64,000 nt of DNA from Candidatus Obscuribacterales bacterium (GCA_019637435.1 JAHBVO010000005.1:248001-312000), one strand, 5' to 3'; numbered from the stretch's first letter, positions 35,785-44,490 are shown. Translations and numbers: made by a program. The notes: a model not told the origin generated them from the sequence alone.

Positions 35785-36516
35785 TCATCCACCGGAGCGC
35801 TTAGGTTTATACCCGAGCTTTTGAAGTTCCGCTAAAATTTTTGCTACATGGTCGCCCTGAATTTCTATGTCACCATCTTTAACAGTGCCACCACTTCCAC
35901 AAAGTTGTTTTAACTGCGCTCCAAGCTTTTCCAATTCGTCATCCTCAAGTGGCAGACCAGTAACCAGTGAAACCTTCTTGCCCTTTCGACCTTTCGCATC
36001 TAGCGAGACTCGAACTTTACTGTTTGCCTTTTCAGACTTTGATATTTCGACTTTCTCTACTTTGGTCACTTCAACAATCGGCGCGCGCTTGCCGCCTTTC
36101 ATGATCAACCGAACAATCAAATTGGACACGCTTTGCCTCAAAGCGCCGGCATTTTCAAAACAATTGGTGTGTTTCCAGACCTCGCTATTTCCCGAATAAC
36201 CAGGAAATAGCTTTCGCAAATCAGCCTCGCCACCGCCCTGCAAGTGTACGACGAGATCAGCTGCTTTTAAATCTTCGATGTTTGCCTGTGTCATACTACT
36301 TGTGACTGCTGCGGCATCTGCGATGCCAAACTCGCTCAACACAGCAAGCTCATTCTCGGTCAATTGCTGTTCGCTGAATTCACCCGTCGATGTTCTCGAC
36401 AGCGATGTCCAGAAGACATCATTTTTCAGAGCTTCCGATTTGAAAACCAACTCAGCCAATTTGCTATCGCGATTAGACTTGGCAATAAATAAAAGTACTT
36501 TGGGCTTATCATTCAT
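35785..36516 (-). CDS. Degenerate LMW phosphatase-like domain fused to SUI1/eIF1-like domain
   Basis: 243 residues from the ATG at 36516. Residues 165-243 form a complete SUI1 (eIF1/YciH) domain: SKVRVSLDAKGRKGKKVSLVTGL, then LCGSGGTVKDGDIEIQGDHVAKILAELQKLGYK. YciH-type proteins bind the small ribosomal subunit and affect start-site fidelity. Residues 1-140 resemble a low-molecular-weight tyrosine phosphatase/ArsC fold: VLLF at the first strand, a helix SKLAELVF where the family has RSPMAEAIF, and ADLVVHL...LRKLFPG. However, the C-x5-R-S loop is lost: the catalytic Cys position is I11 and the Arg position is D17. A 25-residue Lys/Glu linker joins the halves. The N-terminal domain should not be an active phosphatase. 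I know of no such fusion. Cytosolic. Confidence 0.78.
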   Translation of the reverse strand: MNDKPKVLLFIAKSNRDSKLAELVFKSEALKNDVFWTSLSRTSTGEFSEQQLTENELAVLSEFGIADAAAVTSSMTQANIEDLKAADLVVHLQGGGEADLRKLFPGYSGNSEVWKHTNCFENAGALRQSVSNLIVRLIMKGGKRAPIVEVTKVEKVEISKSEKANSKVRVSLDAKGRKGKKVSLVTGLPLEDDELEKLGAQLKQLCGSGGTVKDGDIEIQGDHVAKILAELQKLGYKPKRSGG

Positions 36517-36612
36517 TTGAGCATTCCAGATCGATTCGGTATTATTTTTGCACACGATGCGACATTAGTAGCGCCATTTCAGAACTGAAGCTAAACAAAG
36601 GTTAGAAACGGC

Positions 36613-37101
36613 ATGGAACAAATTGACGAGCAAAACTCGAGTGGTGCGATTTATGCCATCGCGCTGTCACTTCTAACGGTCGCGTCCTTGACCTTTGGAT
36701 ACTTCGGTATGCAACAGCGAGTTGCAAACGGTTGGCCAAGTACTCAAGCGATAATCGAATCGGTAGTAGAAGAGGACGAACCTCAACCGACCGAGTCAAA
36801 TAAGTTTCGGCATCATATTAAGGTCGTTTATGATTACACGGTAAACGGAAACTCATATCGCACTGAAGAAATCGCGGTTCCGATTGTTAAGGAGCCGGAA
36901 GCCGATGAATACTTGAAGAAGTATGCTCCCGGCTCGACCCACGAAGTGAAATATAATCCGGAGTCGCCTCAACAGTCACAACTGGCAGCTGTTTCTAAGA
37001 ACGCCCGCCACTTTCTGATGATTGCGGTAGGTTTAGCGATTTTAGTTGTATTCGGAATTGTGTTTCGCAAGCGCATCCTGAAACAGACCGGCCGCTCTTA
37101 A
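36613..37101 (+). CDS. DUF3592 membrane protein
   Basis: 162 residues, with an N-terminal transmembrane helix (about 12-33), a central extracytoplasmic beta domain and a second helix (about 131-151). The central part has the DUF3592 pattern: W-P-S-T-Q-A-I-I-E-S-V, VVYDYTVNGNSYRTEEIAVP, YAPGSTHEVKYNPESPQQSQL. DUF3592 proteins are common small membrane proteins with no established function. AAAGG lies about 10 bases before the ATG. It is a single gene between the divergent SUI1 fusion gene and a convergent secreted protein gene. Confidence 0.85.
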   Translation: MEQIDEQNSSGAIYAIALSLLTVASLTFGYFGMQQRVANGWPSTQAIIESVVEEDEPQPTESNKFRHHIKVVYDYTVNGNSYRTEEIAVPIVKEPEADEYLKKYAPGSTHEVKYNPESPQQSQLAAVSKNARHFLMIAVGLAILVVFGIVFRKRILKQTGRS

Positions 37102-37239
37102 GTTTCTCGCCAGAGCGACACCACATTCAGTGCGATTGTGTCAATTGAACGAGTCAGTTCGAGACTCAGACTGATGCTGCATGTGGTATCAGGGGTTGAA
37201 ACCACTGAAGCGTGATTCTCCTGCATAACAAAAAGCAAA

Positions 37240-37262
37240 TCCCGCAGACAGAATCTGCGGGA
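37240..37262 (-). terminator. Rho-independent terminator
   Basis: A perfect 9-base stem TCCCGCAGA / TCTGCGGGA with a 5-base loop is followed on the minus strand by TTTGCTTTTTG. It lies 53 bases after the stop of the Lys/Ser repeat protein gene. A second hairpin, GACTGGAG / CTCCAGTC (37274-37296), precedes it. Confidence 0.75.
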
Positions 37263-37314
37263 CAGCCTCTTATGACTGGAGAATTAGGCTCCAGTCAACT
37301 CTCAACAGCACTGA

Positions 37315-37743
37315 TTACTCAGTTTTCGTTTTCTCAGTCTTAACCGAGGTAGAAGAGCCATCAGCTCCAACTGTTTGGGCAGCTTCCGTTTTCTTATGAG
37401 TTGAACCTGCTGCATCGACTTCATGCTTCTCTTCTGATTTAGCGGAGCTAACGCTTCCGTCGAGGTTCTGACGAACTGCTTTCTTTTCTTTACTTACGCT
37501 AGCACCATTCGGACCAGCCTTAGCTTTGAAAGTCGTAGAGTTAGCACCATCCAGGGTGGCATTCTCTTTTTTCACGCTGGTAGACGAGCCGGAAGCGTCT
37601 GTCTTCGTTTTAACGCTGGTCGAGCGTTTTGCCAAAGGTGTAGACGACTCAACGGTGGTCGATTGGATTTCGTCAGCGAGTGCGGCACCAGCATTCAACA
37701 GAAATGCAGCAGCGAGCGTCGCACGTGTTAGAAATTTCGACAT
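37315..37743 (-). CDS. Small exported Ser/Thr/Lys-rich repeat protein
   Basis: 142 residues, with a strong AAAGGAG site. A signal peptide (about 1-23, ending GAALAD) is followed by a low-complexity chain built from short units of about 20-25 residues: SGSSTSVKKENATLDG, NGASVSKEKKAVRQNLDG, DGSSTSVKTEKTKTE. Each unit has a D/N-G-S turn followed by an alternating Ser/Lys strand. No family is recognised. It is hydrophilic, probably disordered or beta-repetitive, and located in the periplasm or on the surface. Confidence 0.75.
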   Translation of the reverse strand: MSKFLTRATLAAAFLLNAGAALADEIQSTTVESSTPLAKRSTSVKTKTDASGSSTSVKKENATLDGANSTTFKAKAGPNGASVSKEKKAVRQNLDGSVSSAKSEEKHEVDAAGSTHKKTEAAQTVGADGSSTSVKTEKTKTE

Positions 37744-38047
37744 AAATCACTCCTTTAAAGTGTTGGTTTGTTTCGCGGTTTCCAGCCGCACTTCAAGAGA
37801 ACAGCTCCTGCAAGTGCCGCAACCGGTCACAGCGGAGGCTCTTCCGAGCAGCCGGTTGTGTGATGGAATCAAGAAGGTTTTAGTTCCCACTGATTCGATT
37901 AAACTTTCAACAGTTTCTGGAATGAAATGATGAAAGCCAGACAAAAGGTCCATGAACCGCACAAGCTGACACTATAAGAGGTTCGGCATTCAATTCTCTT
38001 GCGTCTGCTATACACCCCGAGGTACATGAAACATTCGTGGAGGATGT
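37744..38047. other. 304-base divergent promoter gap
   Basis: It separates the Lys/Ser repeat gene (minus) from the fasciclin gene (plus). A -10-like TATAAG (37973-37978) and a strong GGAGG site before the fasciclin ATG are visible. No additional gene or strong structure is seen. Confidence 0.5.
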
Positions 38048-38608
38048 ATGAAACATACGAAAATTGGTGCAGGTGTAGCACTGTCGACGCTCGCGATCTT
38101 GTCGGTTTGCTCGCTCAGCGGGTTCGCCAGAGACACCACGGTGTCGGGCAAAATGTCGACTTCAGAAACTCAAGACATCGTCAATACTCTTAGAAGTAGA
38201 GGCGCCTTCCACAAGACTCTTGAAGGTATGAGCACAGCTTATGACCTCGATAACGAATTGAAGGGCAAAGGTCCATTCACCGTATTCGCCGCTGATGACA
38301 AGGCTTGGGCGAAAATAAATCAAGCGGATCAGGACACCTTGTTCAACAACAAGAAGAAGCTTTCTCAAGTTCTCTCCTACCAGGTATTGAAGGATCAGAA
38401 GCTGGATTCGAAGGCATTAGAAGGCATGTCTTCGGTGAAATCAATGGAAGGTCACGACATCAAACTGTCGGTGAAGGCAGGCAATGAAGATAAAAAGGAT
38501 GACGGTCTCTACGTTGATAAAGCTCATGTAAAAGAAGCGGACATCCAGTGCTCGAATGGAATCATCCATATCGTAGACCAGCCTCTCATGCCACCTTTGG
38601 CTCAATAG
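38048..38608 (+). CDS. Exported fasciclin (FAS1) domain protein
   Basis: 186 residues, with GGAGG five bases before the ATG. A signal peptide (about 1-28, ending SGFARD) is followed by one FAS1 domain with both conserved boxes: H1-type GPFTVFAADDKAWAKI and the C-terminal DIQCSNGIIHIVDQPLMPP, with the SYQVLKDQ strand between. FAS1 domains mediate adhesion or bind polysaccharide and are common as secreted single-domain proteins in bacteria and cyanobacteria. No anchor is seen, so it should be soluble in the periplasm or released. A classic UUCG terminator follows. Confidence 0.93.
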   Translation: MKHTKIGAGVALSTLAILSVCSLSGFARDTTVSGKMSTSETQDIVNTLRSRGAFHKTLEGMSTAYDLDNELKGKGPFTVFAADDKAWAKINQADQDTLFNNKKKLSQVLSYQVLKDQKLDSKALEGMSSVKSMEGHDIKLSVKAGNEDKKDDGLYVDKAHVKEADIQCSNGIIHIVDQPLMPPLAQ

Positions 38609-38632
38609 AGTTTGACCACAAACCGCTAACGG

Positions 38633-38663
38633 CTCGACGCAGTTCGCTGTGTCGAGTTGTTTT
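38633..38663 (+). terminator. Rho-independent terminator with TTCG tetraloop
   Basis: CTCGACGCAG / CTGTGTCGAG, a 10-base stem with one G-T pair, closes a TTCG loop and is followed by TTGTTTT. It ends the fasciclin transcript. Confidence 0.88.
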
Positions 38664-38680
38664 CGTGGAATAGACCGGAC

Positions 38681-41359
38681 TTAGCCGCGCATCTTCAGAA
38701 CTGCCACCGCGCACGGTGCATGCCTGAGGATGTAATTTATAGTATGACCGAAGAATAGCGTCTTGCCTAGCTTCGGTTCTGCGCCAAGAACGATAAGATC
38801 AATGTCGTGTTGCTGTGCTGTGAGTATGGCGGCCTGTGCAGGGTGTGAACTTGTTTGAAGAAGCATTGATTCAAACTCTACGTTTAATGCTGAAGAGAGT
38901 TCCTTCAACGTTGTTTCAATCTCTTCGCTCACATTATGCTGAATCTTTTGCCCGCTCTGAGTCGCCTCACCGTAAAGGTCCACGGCGTCGGTCTCTGTAA
39001 CGAAAAGACAAGAGACATTCGCGTTTAACGCCTTAGCAAGTTCGATACCAAACTCTGCGGCGCTGATGCTGAGCTCACTGCCACTGACCGGAACTAGAAC
39101 TTTCTTTATGTCTCGCAGTTTTTCCGGCCCCGGATCATACGCGACGAGAACACGAACATCAGTGTTCATAATCACTCCATCCACCAGCGGACTGAAAACA
39201 TAATTCGCGTCACCCGGTGGTTCATCAGCAGCCAGGACGAGCAGGTCATAACCGCGCTCAGCTTCCTCCGAAATTTCTTCAATCAAGTTCTTCCCGACAA
39301 GCGTTTTTTCAAGAACACCGACGTGCTTTCTGTCTATGTGCTCCGTTACGCTTGCAAACGGTTTTTGCTCCTTCGAACCAGGCGTTTTAACCCATAGTGC
39401 CGTAGTCTCCATTATTTGTGTCTGACCGAGACTGTTCAACAATTTGATCAAAAACAGATTGCGCCCTCTTCCTGAAGTCGGACAAAGCACTCGCCTGATT
39501 GAACTGAGAATTGTCCGAGATTTCCGCTCTTCCTTTTTAATCCGCTCGCGTTCTTCGTCGGAAACTTGAACTTTCGCCATCATCATCTTCATCAAAGGCG
39601 CTGCAATACCGGTCGAGAACAGCGATATAAAAATGACGACTGCAAACATATCCTGCGAGATGATGCCTAGTGAAAAACCTAACATCGCAAGAATTAAACC
39701 GAGAGAACCTTTCGCATTGGCGCCGACTCCGATTGAAAGCGACTCCCAGGTCCCCAATCCGACGACCTTACCAGCGCCGTAGCAAGTTACAAGTTTTAAA
39801 CCAAATGCAGCTATTGCCAGCGCAATTGTTATAGACCCCAGACCCGGTTCCAAGAGCGTGCTCAGATTAACGTTCAAACCGCTGGAGGCAAAAAATATCG
39901 GAGCAAAAAATCCCATCGTCACTATCTCCAGTGGACGGACCACTTTATGGTTGATTACCGGAGCCTGCGACAATATCAGCCCAGCAGCAAACGCTCCGAG
40001 CACGATGTGAACACCAAGGGCTTGAGTGACAGCGGCGCTAGACAGTAAAAGCACAACCATGGAAGTGATCAATCCTTCCCGACTTGAGACGTGATCGTTG
40101 ACCCAGCGCAGTCCCGTGAAGAAAATCGAACGACCGAAGTAAACAACGCTAACGAAACAAATGGTGCCGATGATCGCAATCACGACCGGATTAGTGCCAC
40201 CGCCATCAGTGCCGGAGAGCACGACAATTATCGCGAGTAAAAGACAACAGAGCAGGTCATGAGCCAGAGACGTTGCAATGATCAGTTGCCCGATGTCCAA
40301 CTTCAGCATCTTCATGTCCATCAAAATTTTGGCAACGACAGGAACAGACGAAGCTGCGAAGACGGTTCCGATGAATACAGCAAATGCAAGACGGTTAGGT
40401 GGGTTTCCCATCAGGCTCTCCGGAAGTACAAGAGAGATAATTCCACCTGCAATCAGCGGGCCTAGCAACCCGAGGAAACCAAAAGACATTAGCGGCTTGC
40501 CAAGCCTCTTCAACATGGCAGTATCGGTTTCCATCCCCGTCAACATAAGAATGAGCGAAACGCCAATCCATGAGATGACCTCGATCAGTCTCGATTGAGA
40601 ACCATCCCGAGGAAACAGATTTGAAGACAGATCGGGGAAGAATGCACCAAAAAACGTAGGACCAAGAACAAGCCCGGCGAGTATTTGTCCGATGATAGCA
40701 GGCTGTCCGAGTCTGACCATCAACTCGCCGAACACGAGAGATGCGAATAACAGCAGCGAGATTTCTATAAATAGTAAGAGAACTGCGTGCTCGCTCAGAC
40801 TGGAGTTGTTTTTCTCAGGCTTCGCCTTGGCGGCTGTGCCCTCCCTGGTTCCAGCCTTAGCGGCCGCGATTCTATCTTCTTCATCCTCCTGCTCACGCAC
40901 TGTAGTTATGCGCGAGATCAAGCGCGCGCGCCACTCTTCAGCGAGCATTGTCGCTGGTTTTTGAGCCTCAGCGGCGTCCCATTGCGTGACTGCGACAATC
41001 ACTTTATCACCCACGCAGATCACCGGCACGCCATCCATACCGGTCTTTATCGTGAGGTCCTCTGGCTTCACGGTGCGATCGGTGACTACATCGTTGATAA
41101 ACTCATTGACCCGCTCACCTCGTTCCAGCGCGGACATGAAGTGGGTATTGGTGACTGAAAATATCTTCTCCTGCCCAACATAAACATCGCAAAATTCGAG
41201 CAAACACCAGGCCGGCAGCGAGCAAATAAATTGAACAAGAATTAGAATAGCTGATAAAGAAGCGCTCAAAAGAAGACGGCGAGGGGATTTCCGATGAACG
41301 CACCGTTCGCCTCGATACCCCAATCCATGCACCCCTGCGCGTTTTCGAGCCAGACTCAT
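38681..41359 (-). CDS. CPA2 (Kef-type) cation/proton antiporter with MscS-like N-terminal domain and C-terminal USP domain
   Basis: 892 residues. A basic leader and a hydrophobic signal/anchor (about 29-51) precede a periplasmic domain (about 55-160) in the style of cyanobacterial MscS proteins: VYVGQEKIFSV, ALERGERVNEFI, VICVGDKVIVAVTQWDAAEA, EEWRARLISRI. Residues about 190-590 form a 12-13-helix CPA2 antiporter, including GQPAIIGQILAGLVLGP and an SLAHDLLC segment carrying the conserved Asp. Residues about 640-890 are two universal-stress-protein-like modules; the second is complete (KKVLVPVSGSELSISAAEFG... LIVLGAEPKLGK). It should exchange Na+ or K+ for protons, with gating by the soluble domains. 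The ribosome site is weak, so the start may be elsewhere. Confidence 0.88.
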   Translation of the reverse strand: MSLARKRAGVHGLGYRGERCVHRKSPRRLLLSASLSAILILVQFICSLPAWCLLEFCDVYVGQEKIFSVTNTHFMSALERGERVNEFINDVVTDRTVKPEDLTIKTGMDGVPVICVGDKVIVAVTQWDAAEAQKPATMLAEEWRARLISRITTVREQEDEEDRIAAAKAGTREGTAAKAKPEKNNSSLSEHAVLLLFIEISLLLFASLVFGELMVRLGQPAIIGQILAGLVLGPTFFGAFFPDLSSNLFPRDGSQSRLIEVISWIGVSLILMLTGMETDTAMLKRLGKPLMSFGFLGLLGPLIAGGIISLVLPESLMGNPPNRLAFAVFIGTVFAASSVPVVAKILMDMKMLKLDIGQLIIATSLAHDLLCCLLLAIIVVLSGTDGGGTNPVVIAIIGTICFVSVVYFGRSIFFTGLRWVNDHVSSREGLITSMVVLLLSSAAVTQALGVHIVLGAFAAGLILSQAPVINHKVVRPLEIVTMGFFAPIFFASSGLNVNLSTLLEPGLGSITIALAIAAFGLKLVTCYGAGKVVGLGTWESLSIGVGANAKGSLGLILAMLGFSLGIISQDMFAVVIFISLFSTGIAAPLMKMMMAKVQVSDEERERIKKEERKSRTILSSIRRVLCPTSGRGRNLFLIKLLNSLGQTQIMETTALWVKTPGSKEQKPFASVTEHIDRKHVGVLEKTLVGKNLIEEISEEAERGYDLLVLAADEPPGDANYVFSPLVDGVIMNTDVRVLVAYDPGPEKLRDIKKVLVPVSGSELSISAAEFGIELAKALNANVSCLFVTETDAVDLYGEATQSGQKIQHNVSEEIETTLKELSSALNVEFESMLLQTSSHPAQAAILTAQQHDIDLIVLGAEPKLGKTLFFGHTINYILRHAPCAVAVLKMRG

Positions 41360-41488
41360 TAATACTGTTTCCCTTCGGAGGCAAACTCCAGACCGTTACA
41401 CTGATTATATACTTCTACAAAATATAGACTTAGCCCCCTAAAATCGCCGAACTCGGCGTCAGGTCCTAAGCACACTATTGAGGTCCAG

Positions 41489-42526
41489 ATGAATATTGTT
41501 CGCGCCCTGAGTTTTTTCAGTCTGACTCTGCTGATAACTACGTCGTCGGTGACGGCACAGACCGTTGACGCCGGGAAGGAGAAAGCGGCTGGCGTTTCAC
41601 AGCCAGCGAAACAAATTAAGGGCAAAGTTGCAACGGTTCGATTCACCGCAGACGGAAAACCTACACCGGAACAGCTGAAGGAGTGGAACAAACCGATAAC
41701 CGGTTTTCACCCTATTCGAAAAATGATTCGCCCGGTCTGGAAACTTCGCCAGGAGGCGCAAGAGTTACAGGACGAATTGATAGAGTTGAAGAAACCCATG
41801 CAGGGCTTGCAGCCCGCCTTTTCCAGCATGGAAAGCCGAATGGGCAGCGTAGAATCTCGCATTGATTCTATGTCTATTCAACTTTCCGGTCTAAGCAACA
41901 ATCTTACTAAACTGTCTTCAGATCTAAACAGAATCAGTGACATCTCGCCTGCCGTAAATAACGTCCGAAGTGATCTCAAGGAAATCGTCAAGCTTCGACA
42001 GGACATTCAGGAAGTTTCAAAAGTGACTGATGAGGTTCGCTCCATCGGCAAGCAAATGAAGCAAATTCAAACGCCGATCGAAAATCTGCAGAAACCTATT
42101 CGCGAAGTCACAAAACCGCTCAACAACGTCCAATCTCAAGTCACCGCGGTTGGCGAGAAACTCGACAACGTAGAATCGCAGGTGGTGGCAATGCAAGGTC
42201 GCCTCGACAATCTGGGCAAGCAGATTGAAGACTTACACGCACCGATCCAAAGCGTGTCGGATCCTTTGAACTCGGTAAAGATAGAGCTGACCGAATTGAA
42301 TAACTTATTGGTAGCAGTGGTCGTAGTGACAATCATGTCCGTTATCGCAGCAGCTGTTGGTATCACCGTCACGCTTGCCTTAGCCTATCGGTTCAGACAT
42401 GCCGCTATAGACTTTTTGAGCCGCATTGGTACTGCCCAGCGGACGCCTGGCGTCGAGATTATTGACCAGTTTCAGTCGGAAGAACGTTCAGCAAATCAAG
42501 ACAATAAAGTATCGAGTCGTAGATAA
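41489..42526 (+). CDS. Exported coiled-coil protein with C-terminal membrane anchor (paralogue of 32488-33330)
   Basis: 345 residues; GAGG lies six bases before the ATG. A signal peptide (about 1-23, ending SVTAQ) is followed by a long helical rod (about 75-275) with heptads punctuated by prolines (KKPMQGLQP, QTPIENLQKPIREVTKPLNNVQ, HAPIQSVSDPLNSV). A transmembrane helix (about 277-302) and a cytoplasmic tail of about 40 residues follow. The layout and the KPM/KPL-type punctuated heptads match the shorter protein at 32488-33330. A tethered periplasmic rod is inferred; no enzyme motif is present. It is divergent from the antiporter gene. Confidence 0.76.
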   Translation: MNIVRALSFFSLTLLITTSSVTAQTVDAGKEKAAGVSQPAKQIKGKVATVRFTADGKPTPEQLKEWNKPITGFHPIRKMIRPVWKLRQEAQELQDELIELKKPMQGLQPAFSSMESRMGSVESRIDSMSIQLSGLSNNLTKLSSDLNRISDISPAVNNVRSDLKEIVKLRQDIQEVSKVTDEVRSIGKQMKQIQTPIENLQKPIREVTKPLNNVQSQVTAVGEKLDNVESQVVAMQGRLDNLGKQIEDLHAPIQSVSDPLNSVKIELTELNNLLVAVVVVTIMSVIAAAVGITVTLALAYRFRHAAIDFLSRIGTAQRTPGVEIIDQFQSEERSANQDNKVSSRR

Positions 42527-42601
42527 ACTGCGTTCCGATAGGCTTAAATCAGATTCAATCTTCCTGCTTGTATAGTTCGAACATGATCATCGGTATTAAA
42601 A

Positions 42602-43843
42602 ATGCACTTCATAGTCACCGCCATTGGTAGCGCCGGCGATATCAATCCGCTGCTGATGATTGCATCAGAGATCCGCATGCGAGGTCACGATGTGGATTTT
42701 ATAGCCAACGCCTATTTCGAACAGAAGATACTGGCAGCAGAATTGAATTTTCTCGCACTGGGAACAGTTGAAGACTACCAACGCGCCGTCGCAGATCCCG
42801 AGATGTGGAACCCGCAGAAAGGGTTTCAAGCGGTCTGGCGAACACTGAGAGAAGCTCTTCCCATTAACACGGAGCTTATCGAAAGTCGCCTCAGAAAAGA
42901 GACTGTCTTAATCGGCTCCACTCTTGCGTTCGCTAGCCGTATTATTCAGGAGAAGCACGGCAATAAAGGCTCAACAATACATCTTGCGCCAAGCTGCATA
43001 ATCTCAGGGCATGAGCCGATGGCGATGCCGGGAATTTACTGGCTCCCCAAAATGCCCCTGGCGTTCCGCCACTGGATGATGAGCACGATTGATTCCCTCT
43101 GGCTGGATGGCGCTTGCAGAGACGATTTAAACGAATTCCGCGCAAAACACGGTCTCGCACCAGTCAAAAGTATAATGAAGAACTGGATGCATTCGCCCGA
43201 TCAAGTTATATGTGCATTCCCCGATTGGTATGGGAAACCGCAATCGGATTGGCCACCAAATACGGTGACGACTGGATTTCCAATCTATGACCGACCGGAA
43301 GATCAATTGTTGACACCGGAGCTGGAGAACTTTCTATGCAGCGGCGAAGCGCCTCTGGTCTTCACCGCCGGCTCTGCCATGGCACATGCCCGAGAGCATT
43401 TTGAAACTGCTGTTGCGGCCACCGAATTGGCAGGCATGCGAGCAATTCTCGTTTCAGCATATCCGGAACAGATTCCCACTTCATTACCACCTAACATCAT
43501 TCACGTACCATACGCACCATTTGCGGTGCTCTTCCCACGGGCGGCTGCAGTTCAACATCACGGCGGAATTGGAACCAGCGCCCAATGTTTAGCCGCAGGA
43601 GTTGCACAGTTAGTCTCCCCTTTCGCTCACGATCAGTTCGACAACGCGTTTCGACTGCGGCGTCTGGGCGTTGCTAAAGAAGTGAACAGTTTAAACGCGC
43701 GAGCATGGTCAAAGGTTTTAAAAGAATTGGCACACGATGAACAGATAAAGATTGCATGCAGACATGTAAAATCACTCATGAATAGCGGGCCGCGGGCAAC
43801 TGAACTGATTGCAGAAGCAGTGGAAAAACTGGGACAAAAGTAG
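42602..43843 (+). CDS. GT1-family glycosyltransferase (MGT/rhamnosyltransferase-like)
   Basis: 413 residues, GT-B fold. The N-terminal acceptor half starts MHFIVTAIGSAGDINPLL, with the GDINP pattern typical of GT1 enzymes acting on lipids, sterols or natural products. The C-terminal donor half has the PSPG-like box VQHHGGIGTSAQCLAAGVAQLVSPFAHDQFDNAFRLRRLG, with HHGG contacting the nucleotide-sugar phosphates and the D-Q end contacting the sugar. No signal peptide; it would act at the cytosolic side of the membrane or in the cytosol. Likely donors are UDP-glucose or dTDP-rhamnose; the acceptor is unknown. A single gene with a strong double terminator. Confidence 0.9.
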   Translation: MHFIVTAIGSAGDINPLLMIASEIRMRGHDVDFIANAYFEQKILAAELNFLALGTVEDYQRAVADPEMWNPQKGFQAVWRTLREALPINTELIESRLRKETVLIGSTLAFASRIIQEKHGNKGSTIHLAPSCIISGHEPMAMPGIYWLPKMPLAFRHWMMSTIDSLWLDGACRDDLNEFRAKHGLAPVKSIMKNWMHSPDQVICAFPDWYGKPQSDWPPNTVTTGFPIYDRPEDQLLTPELENFLCSGEAPLVFTAGSAMAHAREHFETAVAATELAGMRAILVSAYPEQIPTSLPPNIIHVPYAPFAVLFPRAAAVQHHGGIGTSAQCLAAGVAQLVSPFAHDQFDNAFRLRRLGVAKEVNSLNARAWSKVLKELAHDEQIKIACRHVKSLMNSGPRATELIAEAVEKLGQK

Positions 43844-43846
43844 AAA

Positions 43847-43894
43847 CCCCGCAGAGCTAGCTTGCCTGCGGGGAAGAGACCTGAGTCTCTTTTT
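43847..43894 (+). terminator. Double Rho-independent terminator after the glycosyltransferase gene
   Basis: The first hairpin is CCCCGCAG / CTGCGGGG (43847-43873). The second is AGAGAC / GTCTCT (43875-43890) with a CTGA loop, followed by TTTTT. Confidence 0.88.
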
Positions 43895-43897
43895 AAA

Positions 43898-43972
43898 ATA
43901 ATGTGATTCCACAGCCATTCAATACTTTGTTGCAGATACAACTCTGCAGAGTTTGGAGTGGAATCACGTTAT
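43898..43972. repeat. 15-base inverted repeat flanking a 45-base spacer
   Basis: ATAATGTGATTCCAC (43898-43912) and GTGGAATCACGTTAT (43958-43972) match at 14 of 15 positions. It lies just after the terminator, in the gap between convergent genes. It could be a miniature element remnant or a structured 3' region. No target-site duplication is evident. Confidence 0.6.
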
Positions 43973-44073
43973 GCATACTAGAGGGGATGAGTCTCCGAAA
44001 AGTTCCAACTCTTGAAAAACTTTTTTCGAAAACCTTCGCGAACCGTTCTGGTCACAGGAGCTGAAGGGGAGTT

Positions 44074-44490
44074 CTACAGAGCCGACTCCGCGCGCTGCTT
44101 GATGTACTGAAGCCTCTTATCCATGTCCTTCTCTGCTTGCGAATTCAAAATCTGATCTTTGAAGGGAAACTGCAGTTCGATATCAAGGTTCGCTGTCAAA
44201 TCGACATCAGTGGTACCGCCGTTAGGACGAATAACCCAAGCGCCCTCGAACACTGAAAGTTTGTCTCCCCGCACTAATTTGAAATCGATTCGGCTAAAGG
44301 GCGTTTCTGTTTCCTCATAAACAACCTTAGAACTTCCCACCATTGGAAGCCCGCCAAATTCTTCTTCGACGACGGTCTTCGGTCCTTCCTGTGAGATCAC
44401 TGATCTGGCCGATGGTTCAGAGGTGCGGTAGCTGATGATTGCGTCCCATACGGCTTGCGGACTGGCGTTGACTGTGATCGACTTTTTCAT
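44074..44490 (-). CDS. SRPBCC (polyketide cyclase/dehydrase-like) protein
   Basis: 138 residues from the ATG at 44490, which has AAGGGA directly upstream; the 24 residues before it in frame are rejected. The START/Bet v1-like fold is indicated by MKKSITVNASPQAVWDAIISYR at the N-terminus, a central KVVYEETETPFSRIDFKLV, and a long C-terminal helix (about 115-138) KDMDKRLQYIKQRAES. Such proteins bind hydrophobic ligands or act as cyclases; no ligand can be assigned. Cytosolic, single gene. Confidence 0.82.
   Translation of the reverse strand: MKKSITVNASPQAVWDAIISYRTSEPSARSVISQEGPKTVVEEEFGGLPMVGSSKVVYEETETPFSRIDFKLVRGDKLSVFEGAWVIRPNGGTTDVDLTANLDIELQFPFKDQILNSQAEKDMDKRLQYIKQRAESAL

Noticed and set aside
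43633..43941. A 102-residue minus-strand frame over the end of the glycosyltransferase gene
   Set aside because: It runs through the terminator hairpins and antisense to a complete enzyme, without start signals.
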